In this document: piece after piece, positions 16,901 through 24,906 of the stretch
Position numbering within the stretch: the stretch's first letter is position 1
Layout of the letters: every line of letters begins with the position of its first letter
DNA from: Nocardia vulneris
GTDB taxonomy: Bacteria; Actinomycetota; Actinomycetes; Mycobacteriales; Mycobacteriaceae
Assembly (NCBI RefSeq): GCF_001613425.1
Contig: NZ_BDCI01000007.1
Coordinates: 186,001 to 250,000, forward strand
Reading direction: 5' to 3'
Length of the DNA: 64,000 nucleotides
Translations under genes and position numbers: made by a program
Notes under the pieces: generated by a model
What the model was told of the DNA's origin: nothing
The model's database searches: none
The model's input: the letters and a program-made list of their open reading frames with translations, nothing else

Positions 16901-18352
16901 TCAACCGTGCTGCAGGAACCGGCCGAGGTGCGGCATCGCCTCGCCCGGATGCTTCGCGGCGAAGCCTTCACCGATCGCCTGCATCTTCCAGTCGTTGCCG
17001 ACCCGGTAGACCTTGGCCATCGCCATCGCGGTGAACGGCATCCCGCCGGCCATGGTGTACCTGGCCAATTCGGCGTTGTTGGAGCCGTCGACCAAGCGGC
17101 AGAACGCATTCTGGATCTGCTCGAAGGTGTGGCCCTTGTACGAGGTCACGATGAACACCAGCGTGCTCACGTGCGCCGGGATGCGGGTGAGGTCGACCAG
17201 GATCACCTCGTCGTCGCCCTCGCCCTCACCGGTCAGATTGTCGCCCTGGTGCCGGATCGAGCCGTCCTTGGAGGTCAGCTGCCCGTAGTAGGCGACGTCC
17301 ACCGGGTTCATATCGGCGAACAACACCACCGACGCGTCGAGGTCGACGTCCACGGTGCGGTTGCCGAACATGCCGCGGCTCTTCACCGGATCCCAGCCGA
17401 GACCCATCTTGACGAAGGTCAGGGCGGTGCCGCCCTCCTTGCGCAAGGTGACCCGCTGGCCCTTGGTCAGGCTGACCGGGCGGTCCTTGCTGAGACTGAC
17501 CTCGGCGGGCGGCTGCTGCGGCGGCGGCGCGACCGGTTGCCCCGGCTGCTGGAAGCCCTGCGGCGGGCCCGGCGGCGGGTACTGACCACCCGGACCGGGC
17601 GGCGGCGGGTAGCCGGGCCCCGGCGGCGGGTAACCCGGGCCGGGCGGCGGGTAGCCGCCCTGCGCGAACTGCGGGTCCTGCTGCGTCGGGTACGCGGGCG
17701 TGGTGGGCGGCGGGTAGTTCGGCTGCTGCTGCGGGGGCGGCGGCTGCGTCGGGTACGCGGGAGGCGGCGGAGGCGGCGGCGGGGCGGCCTGGGCGGCGGG
17801 CTGCGCCGGCGAATCGTCGACCGTCACACCGTGGTCGGTGACCAGCGCGGCGAAACCGCCGGCATAGCCCTGGCCCACGGCACGCACCTTCCAGCTGCCC
17901 TGCCTGCGGTAGAGCTCGAGCGCGATCACGATCGACTCGCTGCTCAATCCGTCGATCTGGTACTCGTACAACCGATTACCGGCCGTGTCCGACACGATCG
18001 CGGTCGGCGCGGGGAACCGGCCGAAGTTGCTGTTCGCGTCGTCCAGCGTGATCACCGCGCGGATCTGATCGATGTCCGGCGGCACCGAGTTCAACGACAC
18101 CGCGAGCGAGGCGGGCTGTCCGGCCGGCGCGGGCTGCAGGTTCACCCCGGGCCCGCTCGGCTGGTTGAAGAAGACGAAGTCCGCGTCGGAGCGGACCTTG
18201 CCCGTTTCGGTGACCAGCAGCGCGGACAGATCCGCCGGCGCCGTGAGCTGGATGGACACCACCACGTCGTTCGTGGCCAACGGACCGTTTTGGCCCTTGG
18301 CGAGTGTTGCGGACAAGTTCGACCCTTCGCTTGTCGGTGCGTTCGATGCCAC
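16901..18352 (-). CDS. Tandem TerD-domain protein with proline-rich linker
   Basis: A 483-residue cytoplasmic protein starting at GTG 18352. Two TerD domains, about residues 5-180 and 285-475, are joined by a Pro/Gln/Gly/Tyr linker containing repeats of PPPGPGY and long proline runs. The second domain keeps the calcium-binding signature (VDVDLDASVVLF and GEGEGDDEVILVDL) and the tail WKMQAIGEGF. The first is degenerate at those acidic positions but keeps FVFFNQ and VRAVGQGYAGG. TerD proteins are calcium-binding stress proteins often acting at membranes with TerC. The gene is divergent from the three AIM24 genes and co-directional with the TerD/FtsK-like gene. Confidence 0.88.
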   Translation of the reverse strand: MASNAPTSEGSNLSATLAKGQNGPLATNDVVVSIQLTAPADLSALLVTETGKVRSDADFVFFNQPSGPGVNLQPAPAGQPASLAVSLNSVPPDIDQIRAVITLDDANSNFGRFPAPTAIVSDTAGNRLYEYQIDGLSSESIVIALELYRRQGSWKVRAVGQGYAGGFAALVTDHGVTVDDSPAQPAAQAAPPPPPPPPAYPTQPPPPQQQPNYPPPTTPAYPTQQDPQFAQGGYPPPGPGYPPPGPGYPPPPGPGGQYPPPGPPQGFQQPGQPVAPPPQQPPAEVSLSKDRPVSLTKGQRVTLRKEGGTALTFVKMGLGWDPVKSRGMFGNRTVDVDLDASVVLFADMNPVDVAYYGQLTSKDGSIRHQGDNLTGEGEGDDEVILVDLTRIPAHVSTLVFIVTSYKGHTFEQIQNAFCRLVDGSNNAELARYTMAGGMPFTAMAMAKVYRVGNDWKMQAIGEGFAAKHPGEAMPHLGRFLQHG

Positions 18353-18558
18353 TCTACGAGAAACGTGCGGGACACGGTTCAGGTAAACGCCGCCCCGGCC
18401 CCGTCAGTTCTGCGGGCATACCGCCTGCATTCACCCCGGATGGACCGGATCTGTGGATAGAATCCGTCGCGCTGCGCCTATCAAGGTGACGAAACGCGGG
18501 CGGAATGTGGCGCGATTACCCCATATTCACTGACAAGAACAGCAGGGCAGACACCCAC

Positions 18559-19182
18559 ATGGCGCAACTTTTCGAACAATCCAAGAAGGTGATCGAGGCG
18601 CACCTCGCCGGAACCAGCCTCCGCGCGATATCCGGCTCGATGGTCGCCTACGAGGGCAACGTGCAGTTCAAAGCGGCCGGTTTCGGCGGCGGCGACGGCG
18701 TGATCGCCGGACTCAAGCGCCGGGCCACCGGCGAAAAGCTTTCACTGATGGAGTGCTCCGGCAACGGCCGGGTGTTCTTCGCGGTCAACGGCCAGCACGT
18801 GACCGTGGTGAATCTGAACAACGAGACCCTGCAGGTGGAATCGCAGCAGCTGCTCGCGTTCGCCGGCAACCTGCGCACCGACGTGCGCTTCGCCGGTCTG
18901 CGGGGCGCGTCGACCGGCGCCGGCCTGTTCACCACCACGGTGACCGGTCAGGGTCAGGTCGCCCTGTTGTCGGCGGGCGGTCCGCTGATCCACCTCGAGG
19001 TGTCGCCGCAGTATCCCCTGGTGGTCGACCCCGACGCGTTCGTCGCGGCGCGCGGCAACCTCAATCAGTCGTTCATCACCGATATTTCGTGGCGGACCGC
19101 GGTCGGCCAGGGCGCCGGCGAGACGTTCTCGCTGCGCTGGGACGGCCAGGGCGTGGTGTTGATCCAGCCGGCGGAACGGTAA
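18559..19182 (+). CDS. AIM24-family protein 1
   Basis: A 207-residue beta-rich protein. ATG 18559 is favoured (GCAGGGCAG upstream); an in-frame ATG at 18505 would add 18 residues with no support. The AIM24 (tryptophan RNA-binding attenuator-like beta-prism) pattern is visible: GSMVAYEGNVQF, GRVFFA, VTVVNLNNETLQVESQQLLAFAG, and the ending GAGETFSLRWDGQGVVLIQPAER. Bacterial AIM24 proteins frequently accompany TerD genes. It is the first gene of a three-AIM24 operon divergent from the TerD pair. Confidence 0.85.
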   Translation: MAQLFEQSKKVIEAHLAGTSLRAISGSMVAYEGNVQFKAAGFGGGDGVIAGLKRRATGEKLSLMECSGNGRVFFAVNGQHVTVVNLNNETLQVESQQLLAFAGNLRTDVRFAGLRGASTGAGLFTTTVTGQGQVALLSAGGPLIHLEVSPQYPLVVDPDAFVAARGNLNQSFITDISWRTAVGQGAGETFSLRWDGQGVVLIQPAER

Positions 19183-19192
19183 GGGCGAGTAG

Positions 19193-19897
19193 ATGTTCGA
19201 GAAAGTCAACGGCAAGGTCGTCAAGGTCAACGTCGGGATGTCGGGCGGCGTGGTCGCTCGCACCGGCGCGATGCTGTTCTACACCGGCGACGTTTCCTTT
19301 GCGCCGCACCAGATTCCGGGCGGTCAGGGCATGGGCGGCGGCGGTGGTGGGCTGATGCGCATGGCGGGCCGCATGATGGCCGGCGAGCACGAACGCACCA
19401 TGCTCGCCCAGGGCAACGGCGAGGTGCACTACGGCTACGCCGGGCTGGAAGTCCACGTGGTGCACATGCAGCCGGGTGCGACGCTGCGGGTCGAGGCCTC
19501 GCGGCTGCTGGCGAACACCGCTGGCTTGCAGAGTTCGATTGTCTCCGTGATGAGTTCGGGCGGCGGCGGTGGTGGGGGCGGCGGACTCATGGGCGCGCTG
19601 CGCGGCGCCGCCTCCGGCGCGCTCACCGGGCAGGGCATGTTCACCACCCAGCTCTCCGGTCAGGGCTCGGCGGTGCTACTCGCGCACGGCGGCTTCCTGG
19701 AATTACCAGTGGGCGGGCCGAATCCGATCGTGGTCGATCCGCAGGCCTTCGTCGCCGCGTACGGCAATGTGCAAACCGAGCTGAAGACGGCACTCAGCTG
19801 GCGCGACGCGGTCGGCCGCGGTGCGGGCGAGGCGATGCAGTTGCATTGCGTCGGACAGGGTGTGGTGTACGTGCAGGCCTCCGAAGAGAAGTTGTGA
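19193..19897 (+). CDS. AIM24-family protein 2
   Basis: A 234-residue paralogue of the preceding gene, ten bases downstream. It differs by two glycine-rich insertions, one around GQGMGGGGGGLMRMAGRMM and one around SSGGGGGGGGGLMGALRG. The latter may be a flexible or membrane-proximal loop. Core motifs GAMLFYTGDVSF, LEVHVVHMQPGATLRVEASRLLA and the ending GAGEAMQLHCVGQGVVYVQASEEK match the AIM24 fold. The three neighbouring copies probably form a hetero-oligomer, which is an inference from their co-transcription. Confidence 0.84.
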   Translation: MFEKVNGKVVKVNVGMSGGVVARTGAMLFYTGDVSFAPHQIPGGQGMGGGGGGLMRMAGRMMAGEHERTMLAQGNGEVHYGYAGLEVHVVHMQPGATLRVEASRLLANTAGLQSSIVSVMSSGGGGGGGGGLMGALRGAASGALTGQGMFTTQLSGQGSAVLLAHGGFLELPVGGPNPIVVDPQAFVAAYGNVQTELKTALSWRDAVGRGAGEAMQLHCVGQGVVYVQASEEKL

Positions 19898-19899
19898 CC

Positions 19900-20664
19900 A
19901 TGGCTGACATCTTGAACCCGATGAATCTCGGGGACAGCGACAACATTCCGGGCAACAGCTACGCGTACTGCATCGACTTGAACAAGCCCTGGTTCATGCG
20001 CAAGGGCGCGATGATCGCCTACTACGGCGACATGCGTTTCCAGACGCTCACCCACGGCCTGCAGGGCGGGCTGCTGCACATGGTGTCGCAGCAGTTCTCC
20101 GCGCCGCTGTTCACCGGCGACTACGTCGTCGCCGAGGGCCACGGCAAGCTGATCATCGGCGACCGCGGCTACGACATCAATTCCTATGACCTCGAGGACA
20201 ACGGCAACCTCACCATCCGCGCCGCCAACCTGCTGGCGTTCGAGCCCGGCCTGTCGCTGAACCAGTCCATCGTGCCCGGCTTCCTCACGTTGATCGGCAC
20301 CGGCAAGTTCCTCGCCTCCTCCAACGGTCCGGTCATGTTCGCCGAGCCGCCGCTGCGGGTCGACCCGGAATCCCTGGTCGGCTGGGCCGACTGCCCGTCC
20401 CCCAGCCATCACTACGACCAGCGCTGGATCGGCAGCTTCCTGGCCGCGGGTGCGGCCCGGTTCGGCGTCAACTCCGGTGAGGAGCGCCAGTTCGATTTCA
20501 CCGGCGCGGGCACGGTGCTGATCCAATCCAGCGAGAAGGTGCTCAGCGACGAAATGCTGGTCCGCACCATCGAGGGGCAGATCCAGAGCGGTATCACGCC
20601 GCCCGGCCTGCAACGGCTGCAAGCCACCATCATGCAGCAGCTCGGCAACCAGCAGCACTACTGA
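19900..20664 (+). CDS. AIM24-family protein 3
   Basis: About 254 residues, from ATG 19900; GTG 19894 is an alternative that overlaps the previous stop. Motifs include GAMIAYYGDMRFQTL, GDYVVAEGHGKLIIGDRGYDINSYDL, NLLAFEPGL and the ending FTGAGTVLIQSSEK. The C-terminal 40 residues form an extra helical tail (RTIEGQIQSGITPPGLQRLQ) absent from copies 1 and 2. A hairpin terminator follows. Third member of the AIM24 operon in the Ter island. Confidence 0.84.
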   Translation: MADILNPMNLGDSDNIPGNSYAYCIDLNKPWFMRKGAMIAYYGDMRFQTLTHGLQGGLLHMVSQQFSAPLFTGDYVVAEGHGKLIIGDRGYDINSYDLEDNGNLTIRAANLLAFEPGLSLNQSIVPGFLTLIGTGKFLASSNGPVMFAEPPLRVDPESLVGWADCPSPSHHYDQRWIGSFLAAGAARFGVNSGEERQFDFTGAGTVLIQSSEKVLSDEMLVRTIEGQIQSGITPPGLQRLQATIMQQLGNQQHY

Positions 20665-20676
20665 CCGACCGACCGG

Positions 20677-20710
20677 CGACCCGGAGGAGGGCGGATCCTC
20701 CGCCGGGTCG
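20677..20710 (+). terminator. Hairpin after the AIM24 operon
   Basis: CGACCCGGAGGAGG and CCTCCGCCGGGTCG pair with one mismatch around a six-base loop, starting 12 bases after the third AIM24 gene. Confidence 0.6.
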
Positions 20711-20782
20711 TTCGTTCGGAGGATCCGGGGCGCCGCGGCGCGCGATTAGCTTTCCGGCAGGACTACTTGCCGGGAGGCCACC

Positions 20783-21595
20783 ATGAGCGTCGGGTTGCTG
20801 ATCGCCGTTTTGGTCGGCGTGCTCGTGCTGATCGTGAAGCGGTTCGCCGGAGAGCCGGTGGACGCGCGGGACACCTTCCTCACGCCGTTGATCCTGGTCG
20901 GCATCGGCGGGTACAGCGTCGTCCATGTCGAAGGGCTCAACGGCACCGATATCGGATGGCTGGTGATCGGCGCGGTGATCGGCATCGCGTTCGGCGCGGT
21001 GCGCGGCACCACCACCGTCCTGTTCGAACGCGACGGCTACCTGTGGCAGCGGTACACGGTGAAAACCCTTGTCGTATGGGGTGTCTCGACCGCCGCGGGC
21101 TTCGGCGTCAGCGCCCTCGGCAGCGTCATGGGCATGCCTCCGGAGGCCCGGCCGATCACGCTCTCGATCGGCGTCGGCATGCTCGGCGAAATGCTCACCC
21201 TCGGCCTGCGCGCACTGGCCACCGGCGTCCCCTTCGCCCCCGCCAAGCCCACCGGCGGATCGTCCGACAGCGCCGGCGCACAAGGAAACTCACCGACCCT
21301 CGACCGTTTCCTGCGCAACCTCGGACACCCCGGCTCGGCCCCGCGCGAGAGTCGCCCCCAGCAGTGGTCTGATCGCTCCCCGCAGTACCGCCCCCCGTCC
21401 GAAACTCAGCACGAACACCCGAACAGGTCAGGCAACGCCCGACCCGACCACTCCCCGACGTACTTCGAGCCGGACCACCACCGACCCGAACCGGACGACA
21501 TTCGGCAGGAACACCCGAGCAGGTCCACACCCCGCCCCGACCACTCCCCCACCTTCCGCGACGGCGTCGACTGGCTACGCACCCACCGCCGGTAA
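20783..21595 (+). CDS. Small polytopic membrane protein with disordered polar tail
   Basis: A 270-residue protein from ATG 20783 with a GGGAGG site upstream. Four to five hydrophobic segments lie in the first 155 residues (MSVGLLIAVLVGVLVLIVK, FLTPLILVGIGGYSVV, IGWLVIGAVIGIAFGAV, LVVWGVSTAAGFGVSAL, GVGMLGEMLTLGLRAL). They resemble CcdC/DUF1453-type membrane proteins, with low certainty. The remaining 115 residues are rich in Pro, His, Arg, Asp and Ser, with two near-repeats (ARPDHSPTYFE and PRPDHSPTFRD), and are probably disordered. No function is assigned. Confidence 0.75.
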   Translation: MSVGLLIAVLVGVLVLIVKRFAGEPVDARDTFLTPLILVGIGGYSVVHVEGLNGTDIGWLVIGAVIGIAFGAVRGTTTVLFERDGYLWQRYTVKTLVVWGVSTAAGFGVSALGSVMGMPPEARPITLSIGVGMLGEMLTLGLRALATGVPFAPAKPTGGSSDSAGAQGNSPTLDRFLRNLGHPGSAPRESRPQQWSDRSPQYRPPSETQHEHPNRSGNARPDHSPTYFEPDHHRPEPDDIRQEHPSRSTPRPDHSPTFRDGVDWLRTHRR

Positions 21596-21628
21596 GCCAG
21601 CACCGAATTCCCGCACCCCGCCTGAGCT

Positions 21629-21666
21629 TTCGCACCCGCTGCGGCAGGCCAGAGCGGGTGCGCGAA
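21629..21666. terminator. Bidirectional hairpin between convergent genes
   Basis: TTCGCACCCGCT pairs with AGCGGGTGCGCGAA (two-base bulge), midway between the convergent membrane-protein and epimerase genes. Confidence 0.55.
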
Positions 21667-21723
21667 GTCAGAAGTGGTGCGTGGTGCCAGACGAGGTTCG
21701 TGCGGACAGCAGCGGTGCGTGGT

Positions 21724-22662
21724 TCAGGAGGAGGGTGGGGTGGGGCGGGCGGACCAGGCGTCGCGGAGGATGGTCGGGATCGCGGAGTGGGTTGGGGTCC
21801 AGCCGAGTTCGCGGTGGGCCCGGGTGCAGTCGCTGATCAGACGGGGTGGCTCCGGCTGCGCCGGTCGGTATTCGACGGGGATGGGACGGCCGGTCACCTC
21901 GTGCGCCGCGGCGATCAATTCGTTGACGCTGGTGCCGGTTTCGCTGCCGATGTTGTATGTCCGGCAGGGCACGGGTGCGTCCCGCTCGACCGCTGCGACG
22001 AAAGCCTGTGCGGCGTCGTGGATATGGACGTAGTCGCGGACGGCGGAGCCGTCACCGTTGACGGCCGGCATCGGGCTCTCCCCTGCCGCGGCGGCGAGGA
22101 TACGCGGGATGATCCGGGTCGGATCGCGATCGTCGCCACCCGCGATGTTGAACAGGCGCAGGACGATCGCATCCACTGCCCCGGTGGCGGCGTGGGCGGC
22201 GATCACCGATTCGGCAGCGGACTTGCTCGCCGCGTAGGGATGGGACGGGCGGTCCGGCAGATCTTCGGACATCGGCTGCACCTCTGGTGCCCCGTAAATC
22301 GCAGCGGTGGAGGCGAATACCAGCTTGCGGGCTCCGCACTCGCCCATCGCCCGCAGCAACGCGACAGTACCGCCCACGTTGACCTCGAAGTAGCCGAGCG
22401 GATCGGCGAACGATTCCCGAACCCGGGTGCGCCCGGCCAGATGGCAGACGATGTCCATGTCCCGGACGGCCGCGCCGAGCGCAGCGGTGTCGCGCAGGTC
22501 GGCGGGGCGCACCGGCACGCCCGGCGGCACATCCGCCACCCCCGGCGGCACACCCGCGCCTTCGCGCCGGACCATCCCGACCACTTCGTGCCCACCGGAC
22601 CGCAGCGCGGCGACCACCGCCCCGCCCAGGTAGCCGTTCGCCCCCGTCACCAGAACCCGCAC
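21724..22662 (-). CDS. NAD-dependent sugar epimerase/dehydratase (SDR family)
   Basis: A 312-residue extended short-chain dehydrogenase. The GTG at 22662 is the start, with GAGAGGAGAAG directly upstream, giving MRVLVTGANGYLGGAVVAALRSGG. The nucleotide-binding motif is GANGYLGG, and the catalytic YxxxK is in HPYAASKSAAE with a preceding FASTAAIYG. The sequence NIGSETGTSVNELI and the final segment PRLISDCTRAHRELGW resemble UDP-glucose 4-epimerase homologues. The exact substrate is unknown. It lies 47 bases downstream of the metallo-hydrolase gene on the same strand. Confidence 0.88.
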   Translation of the reverse strand: MRVLVTGANGYLGGAVVAALRSGGHEVVGMVRREGAGVPPGVADVPPGVPVRPADLRDTAALGAAVRDMDIVCHLAGRTRVRESFADPLGYFEVNVGGTVALLRAMGECGARKLVFASTAAIYGAPEVQPMSEDLPDRPSHPYAASKSAAESVIAAHAATGAVDAIVLRLFNIAGGDDRDPTRIIPRILAAAAGESPMPAVNGDGSAVRDYVHIHDAAQAFVAAVERDAPVPCRTYNIGSETGTSVNELIAAAHEVTGRPIPVEYRPAQPEPPRLISDCTRAHRELGWTPTHSAIPTILRDAWSARPTPPSS

Positions 22663-22709
22663 GCTTCTCCTCTCGGCACCTGCATAGTGCCAGGTCGCGC
22701 CGACGGCGG

Positions 22710-23507
22710 TCAGTTGTAGCCGCTGAACTCCCACGGGTCGTGGGCGCTGAACACCGACACCTCGGCTCCGTGGTCGCGGACGAGTTCACGCAGCCGCGCC
22801 CGGGTGCCGACGCGCAGGTCGTGATGCACCTCCGAGCTGGTCTGCACGACGTCCATTACCGGGTGCGGGTGATAGGGCTGGGTCAACTCGCGGTGGTAGT
22901 AGTAGGCATCGCCGCAGTGCAGCAGCCACCGATCACCCTCGCGCACAGCCACTCCGGTGTGCCCGGCCGTGTGTCCGCCGAGCGGGATGAGCTTGAAGTC
23001 CGACGGCAAGCCCGTCAACGGCGTTGCGCGGAAACCGAACCAGTCTTCGTCCCCATCCGGGTGATAGGTGACCCAATCGGGGCCGTGCGCCCAATGTGCG
23101 TCGCGGTACCGGAAGTTCGGACCTTCCGCCTGTGCGGCCGCCAGTTCGGCGGCGAGCACGTGCACCTTCGCCTGCGGGAAGTCGGGCAGGCCACCGCAGT
23201 GGTCGACGTCGAGGTGGGTGAGGATGATGTGCCGGACGTCGGCGGGCGCGTAGCCGAGGCGGGCGACCTGCCGGATCGCGGTCTCTTCCGGATCGAGCAG
23301 CGGCTGGGCCATGGCTACCCAGTCCGTGCCGAGTGTGCCTGCCGGGTCGCGGACATTGTCGAGACCGAGCCCGGTTTCGACGAGAACCAGGCCGTCCGAA
23401 TCGGTTTCGACCAGCAGGCAGTGGTTGACGGCGGGTGCGGGCTGCGGTCCCGGGTAGGTCGCGTCGATCTGCCGCAGCGATCCGCAATTGAGGTGGTGAA
23501 TCTTCAT
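22710..23507 (-). CDS. Metallo-beta-lactamase-fold hydrolase, lactonase-like
   Basis: A 265-residue cytoplasmic hydrolase from ATG 23507. The metal-binding motif is HLDVDHCGG, with Asp where the classic HxHxDH has its second His, a frequent variant in this superfamily. Further ligands are visible in GGHTAGHTGVAVREGDRWLLHCGDA and in the C-terminal SAHDPWEF. The overall pattern resembles N-acyl-homoserine-lactonase-type enzymes, but the substrate is unknown. It is divergent from a MerR regulator across 46 bases that contain a 20-bp palindrome, so it is probably that regulator's target. Confidence 0.85.
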   Translation of the reverse strand: MKIHHLNCGSLRQIDATYPGPQPAPAVNHCLLVETDSDGLVLVETGLGLDNVRDPAGTLGTDWVAMAQPLLDPEETAIRQVARLGYAPADVRHIILTHLDVDHCGGLPDFPQAKVHVLAAELAAAQAEGPNFRYRDAHWAHGPDWVTYHPDGDEDWFGFRATPLTGLPSDFKLIPLGGHTAGHTGVAVREGDRWLLHCGDAYYYHRELTQPYHPHPVMDVVQTSSEVHHDLRVGTRARLRELVRDHGAEVSVFSAHDPWEFSGYN

Positions 23508-23522
23508 GGCGAGTAGTGTTCA

Positions 23523-23542
23523 ACTTGAAGCGCGCTTCAAGT
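23523..23542. promoter_or_regulatory. Perfect 20-bp palindrome, candidate MerR operator
   Basis: ACTTGAAGCGCGCTTCAAGT lies in the 46-base gap between the divergent hydrolase and MerR genes, just before the MerR ribosome-binding site (AAGGAGA). MerR proteins bind such dyads between promoter elements, and its CTTGAAG half-sites resemble those of SoxR-type sites. Binding is inferred. Confidence 0.65.
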
Positions 23543-23553
23543 CAAGGAGAACC

Positions 23554-24006
23554 ATGGCCGATATTCTGCTGGACATCGCCGAGGTGGCAGAGCGCTGCGG
23601 CCTCGCGCCTTCGGCGCTGCGGTTCTACGAGCAACGCGGCCTGATCGCGTCCGCGGGACGCAACGGACTGCGCCGGACCTACCACCCGGACGTGCTCGGC
23701 CGCCTCGCGATGATCATCTGCGCCCGCGAGGCGGGCTTCACCCTCGCCGAGATCACCCGATTCACCCGCGCTACTCCCGGCGACACCGATATCCGGGCGA
23801 ACATGGCGCAGAAGGCCGTCGATCTGGAGGACGACATCGCGCGACTCATCCGCATGCGCGACGGCCTGCGCCACGCCGCCACCTGCACGCACGAGGTGCT
23901 GGTGGACTGCCCGGAATTCAAACGCACCCTGGCGAATCCGGCCCCGCGCACCGCCCGGACGCGGAAATCATCGGGCACACCACGACGTCGTTCCGGGGCG
24001 GCCTGA
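23554..24006 (+). CDS. MerR-family transcriptional regulator
   Basis: A 150-residue regulator. ATG 23554 has a clear AAGGAG site; the in-frame start at 23506 would run through the operator. The N-terminal winged helix reads DIAEVAERCGLAPSALRFYEQRGLI, followed by RRTYHPDVLGRLAMIICAREAGFTLAEI. A coiled-coil dimerisation helix follows (KAVDLEDDIARLIRMRDGL). Two Cys residues (ATCTHEVLVDC) near its end could sense metal or redox state, though the SoxR four-Cys cluster is absent. The C-terminus is basic. It ends one base before the convergent HAD gene ends. Confidence 0.9.
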   Translation: MADILLDIAEVAERCGLAPSALRFYEQRGLIASAGRNGLRRTYHPDVLGRLAMIICAREAGFTLAEITRFTRATPGDTDIRANMAQKAVDLEDDIARLIRMRDGLRHAATCTHEVLVDCPEFKRTLANPAPRTARTRKSSGTPRRRSGAA

Positions 24007-24007
24007 C

Positions 24008-24856
24008 TCAGTCCTGCTGCTGCGGTGAGCCTTTGATGAACCAGTTGATGATCTCCTCACCCGCGAGGATGCCGGTGGCCCGGGTGATCGTGAGGTTCGG
24101 ATGGGTCCAGTTGAGATGTTCGAGTTCGCCGTGCCTCGGGCGGATGGCGTAATCGGCCGCACGTAACATCTCGGCGTCCAGCGCACCGTCCCCGGCGGCG
24201 AAAGTCCTTGACTCGGTGGCCAGTTCGCCCGACTCGAGCAGCCTGCGACGCACCTCGGCGACCGCGTGGCTCTTGCAGACCACCTGCGGCATCGTGTAGA
24301 TCTTGCGGCCCTGCTGCGAGGCGGACCAGCCCCGCGGGCGGCACCATTCGTCCCATTCCGCGAGGAATCCCTCGGGCACTTCCTTGGGGCGAACCACCAG
24401 GTAGCAGAACAGATCGTCGGCGACACGGAATTTCGACACCCACGAATCGCCGATGCGGGCGCGGAGTTCGGTGGTGATCTCGGACAGGGTCGCGCCGCCC
24501 GCGCGCACCTTGGCGTCGATATCGATGCGCCAGCGCAGATCGGGCACGCCGTCGACCAGAATGTTGCCGCCGTTGCTGGTGATGGCGTAACGCCATGGCG
24601 CGCCGGGCAATTGGATGCGGTTGAACTGTTTGATGGTGCGGGTGGTGGTCGGCACGACCGCGGCCGGCTGGGTGAGGGTCTGCATGCGGAGCGCGGCGGC
24701 GGTCGTCATGAACGACAGCGGGGCGCCCTCGAGGTGTTCCACGCAGACCGTCGGCACCTCGGGGTGCGCGCTGAACGCGTTGCGCGAGTAGATCATCGTC
24801 CGGTCCAGGTCGGTGGCGACCAGCGTGTGTCTTCGTAGTCGACCCAGCTCCATCAT
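24008..24856 (-). CDS. HAD-superfamily phosphatase of the Ter metabolite operon
   Basis: A 282-residue protein beginning MMELGRLRRHTLVATDLDRTMIYS, with GGAG eight bases upstream. Motif I of the HAD fold is DLDRT; motif IV is in FAAGDGALDAEMLRAADYAI. A cap region (ITSNGGNILVDG) resembles the sucrose-phosphatase/Cof-type members. Known actinobacterial Ter biosynthetic operons contain a HAD enzyme beside PRTase, StiP/PELOTA and CitE-like proteins, which is the arrangement here. It lies 50 bases after the fused PRTase gene. It would dephosphorylate an intermediate of an unidentified nucleoside-like compound. Confidence 0.82.
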   Translation of the reverse strand: MMELGRLRRHTLVATDLDRTMIYSRNAFSAHPEVPTVCVEHLEGAPLSFMTTAAALRMQTLTQPAAVVPTTTRTIKQFNRIQLPGAPWRYAITSNGGNILVDGVPDLRWRIDIDAKVRAGGATLSEITTELRARIGDSWVSKFRVADDLFCYLVVRPKEVPEGFLAEWDEWCRPRGWSASQQGRKIYTMPQVVCKSHAVAEVRRRLLESGELATESRTFAAGDGALDAEMLRAADYAIRPRHGELEHLNWTHPNLTITRATGILAGEEIINWFIKGSPQQQD

Positions 24857-24906
24857 GCACCCAGCTCCATTATCCAGTCGGTTCCATCATCATCTGAGCT
24901 GCTCGG

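Noticed and set aside
17500..17800. Microsatellite or CRISPR-like repeats in the twin-TerD gene
   Set aside because: The repeated bases encode a proline-glycine-rich protein linker in an open frame; there is no repeat-spacer pattern. No CRISPR array was seen anywhere in the window.
23506..23553. Upstream start for the MerR regulator at 23506
   Set aside because: It would translate through the palindromic operator and the ribosome-binding site; ATG 23554 has proper spacing from AAGGAG.
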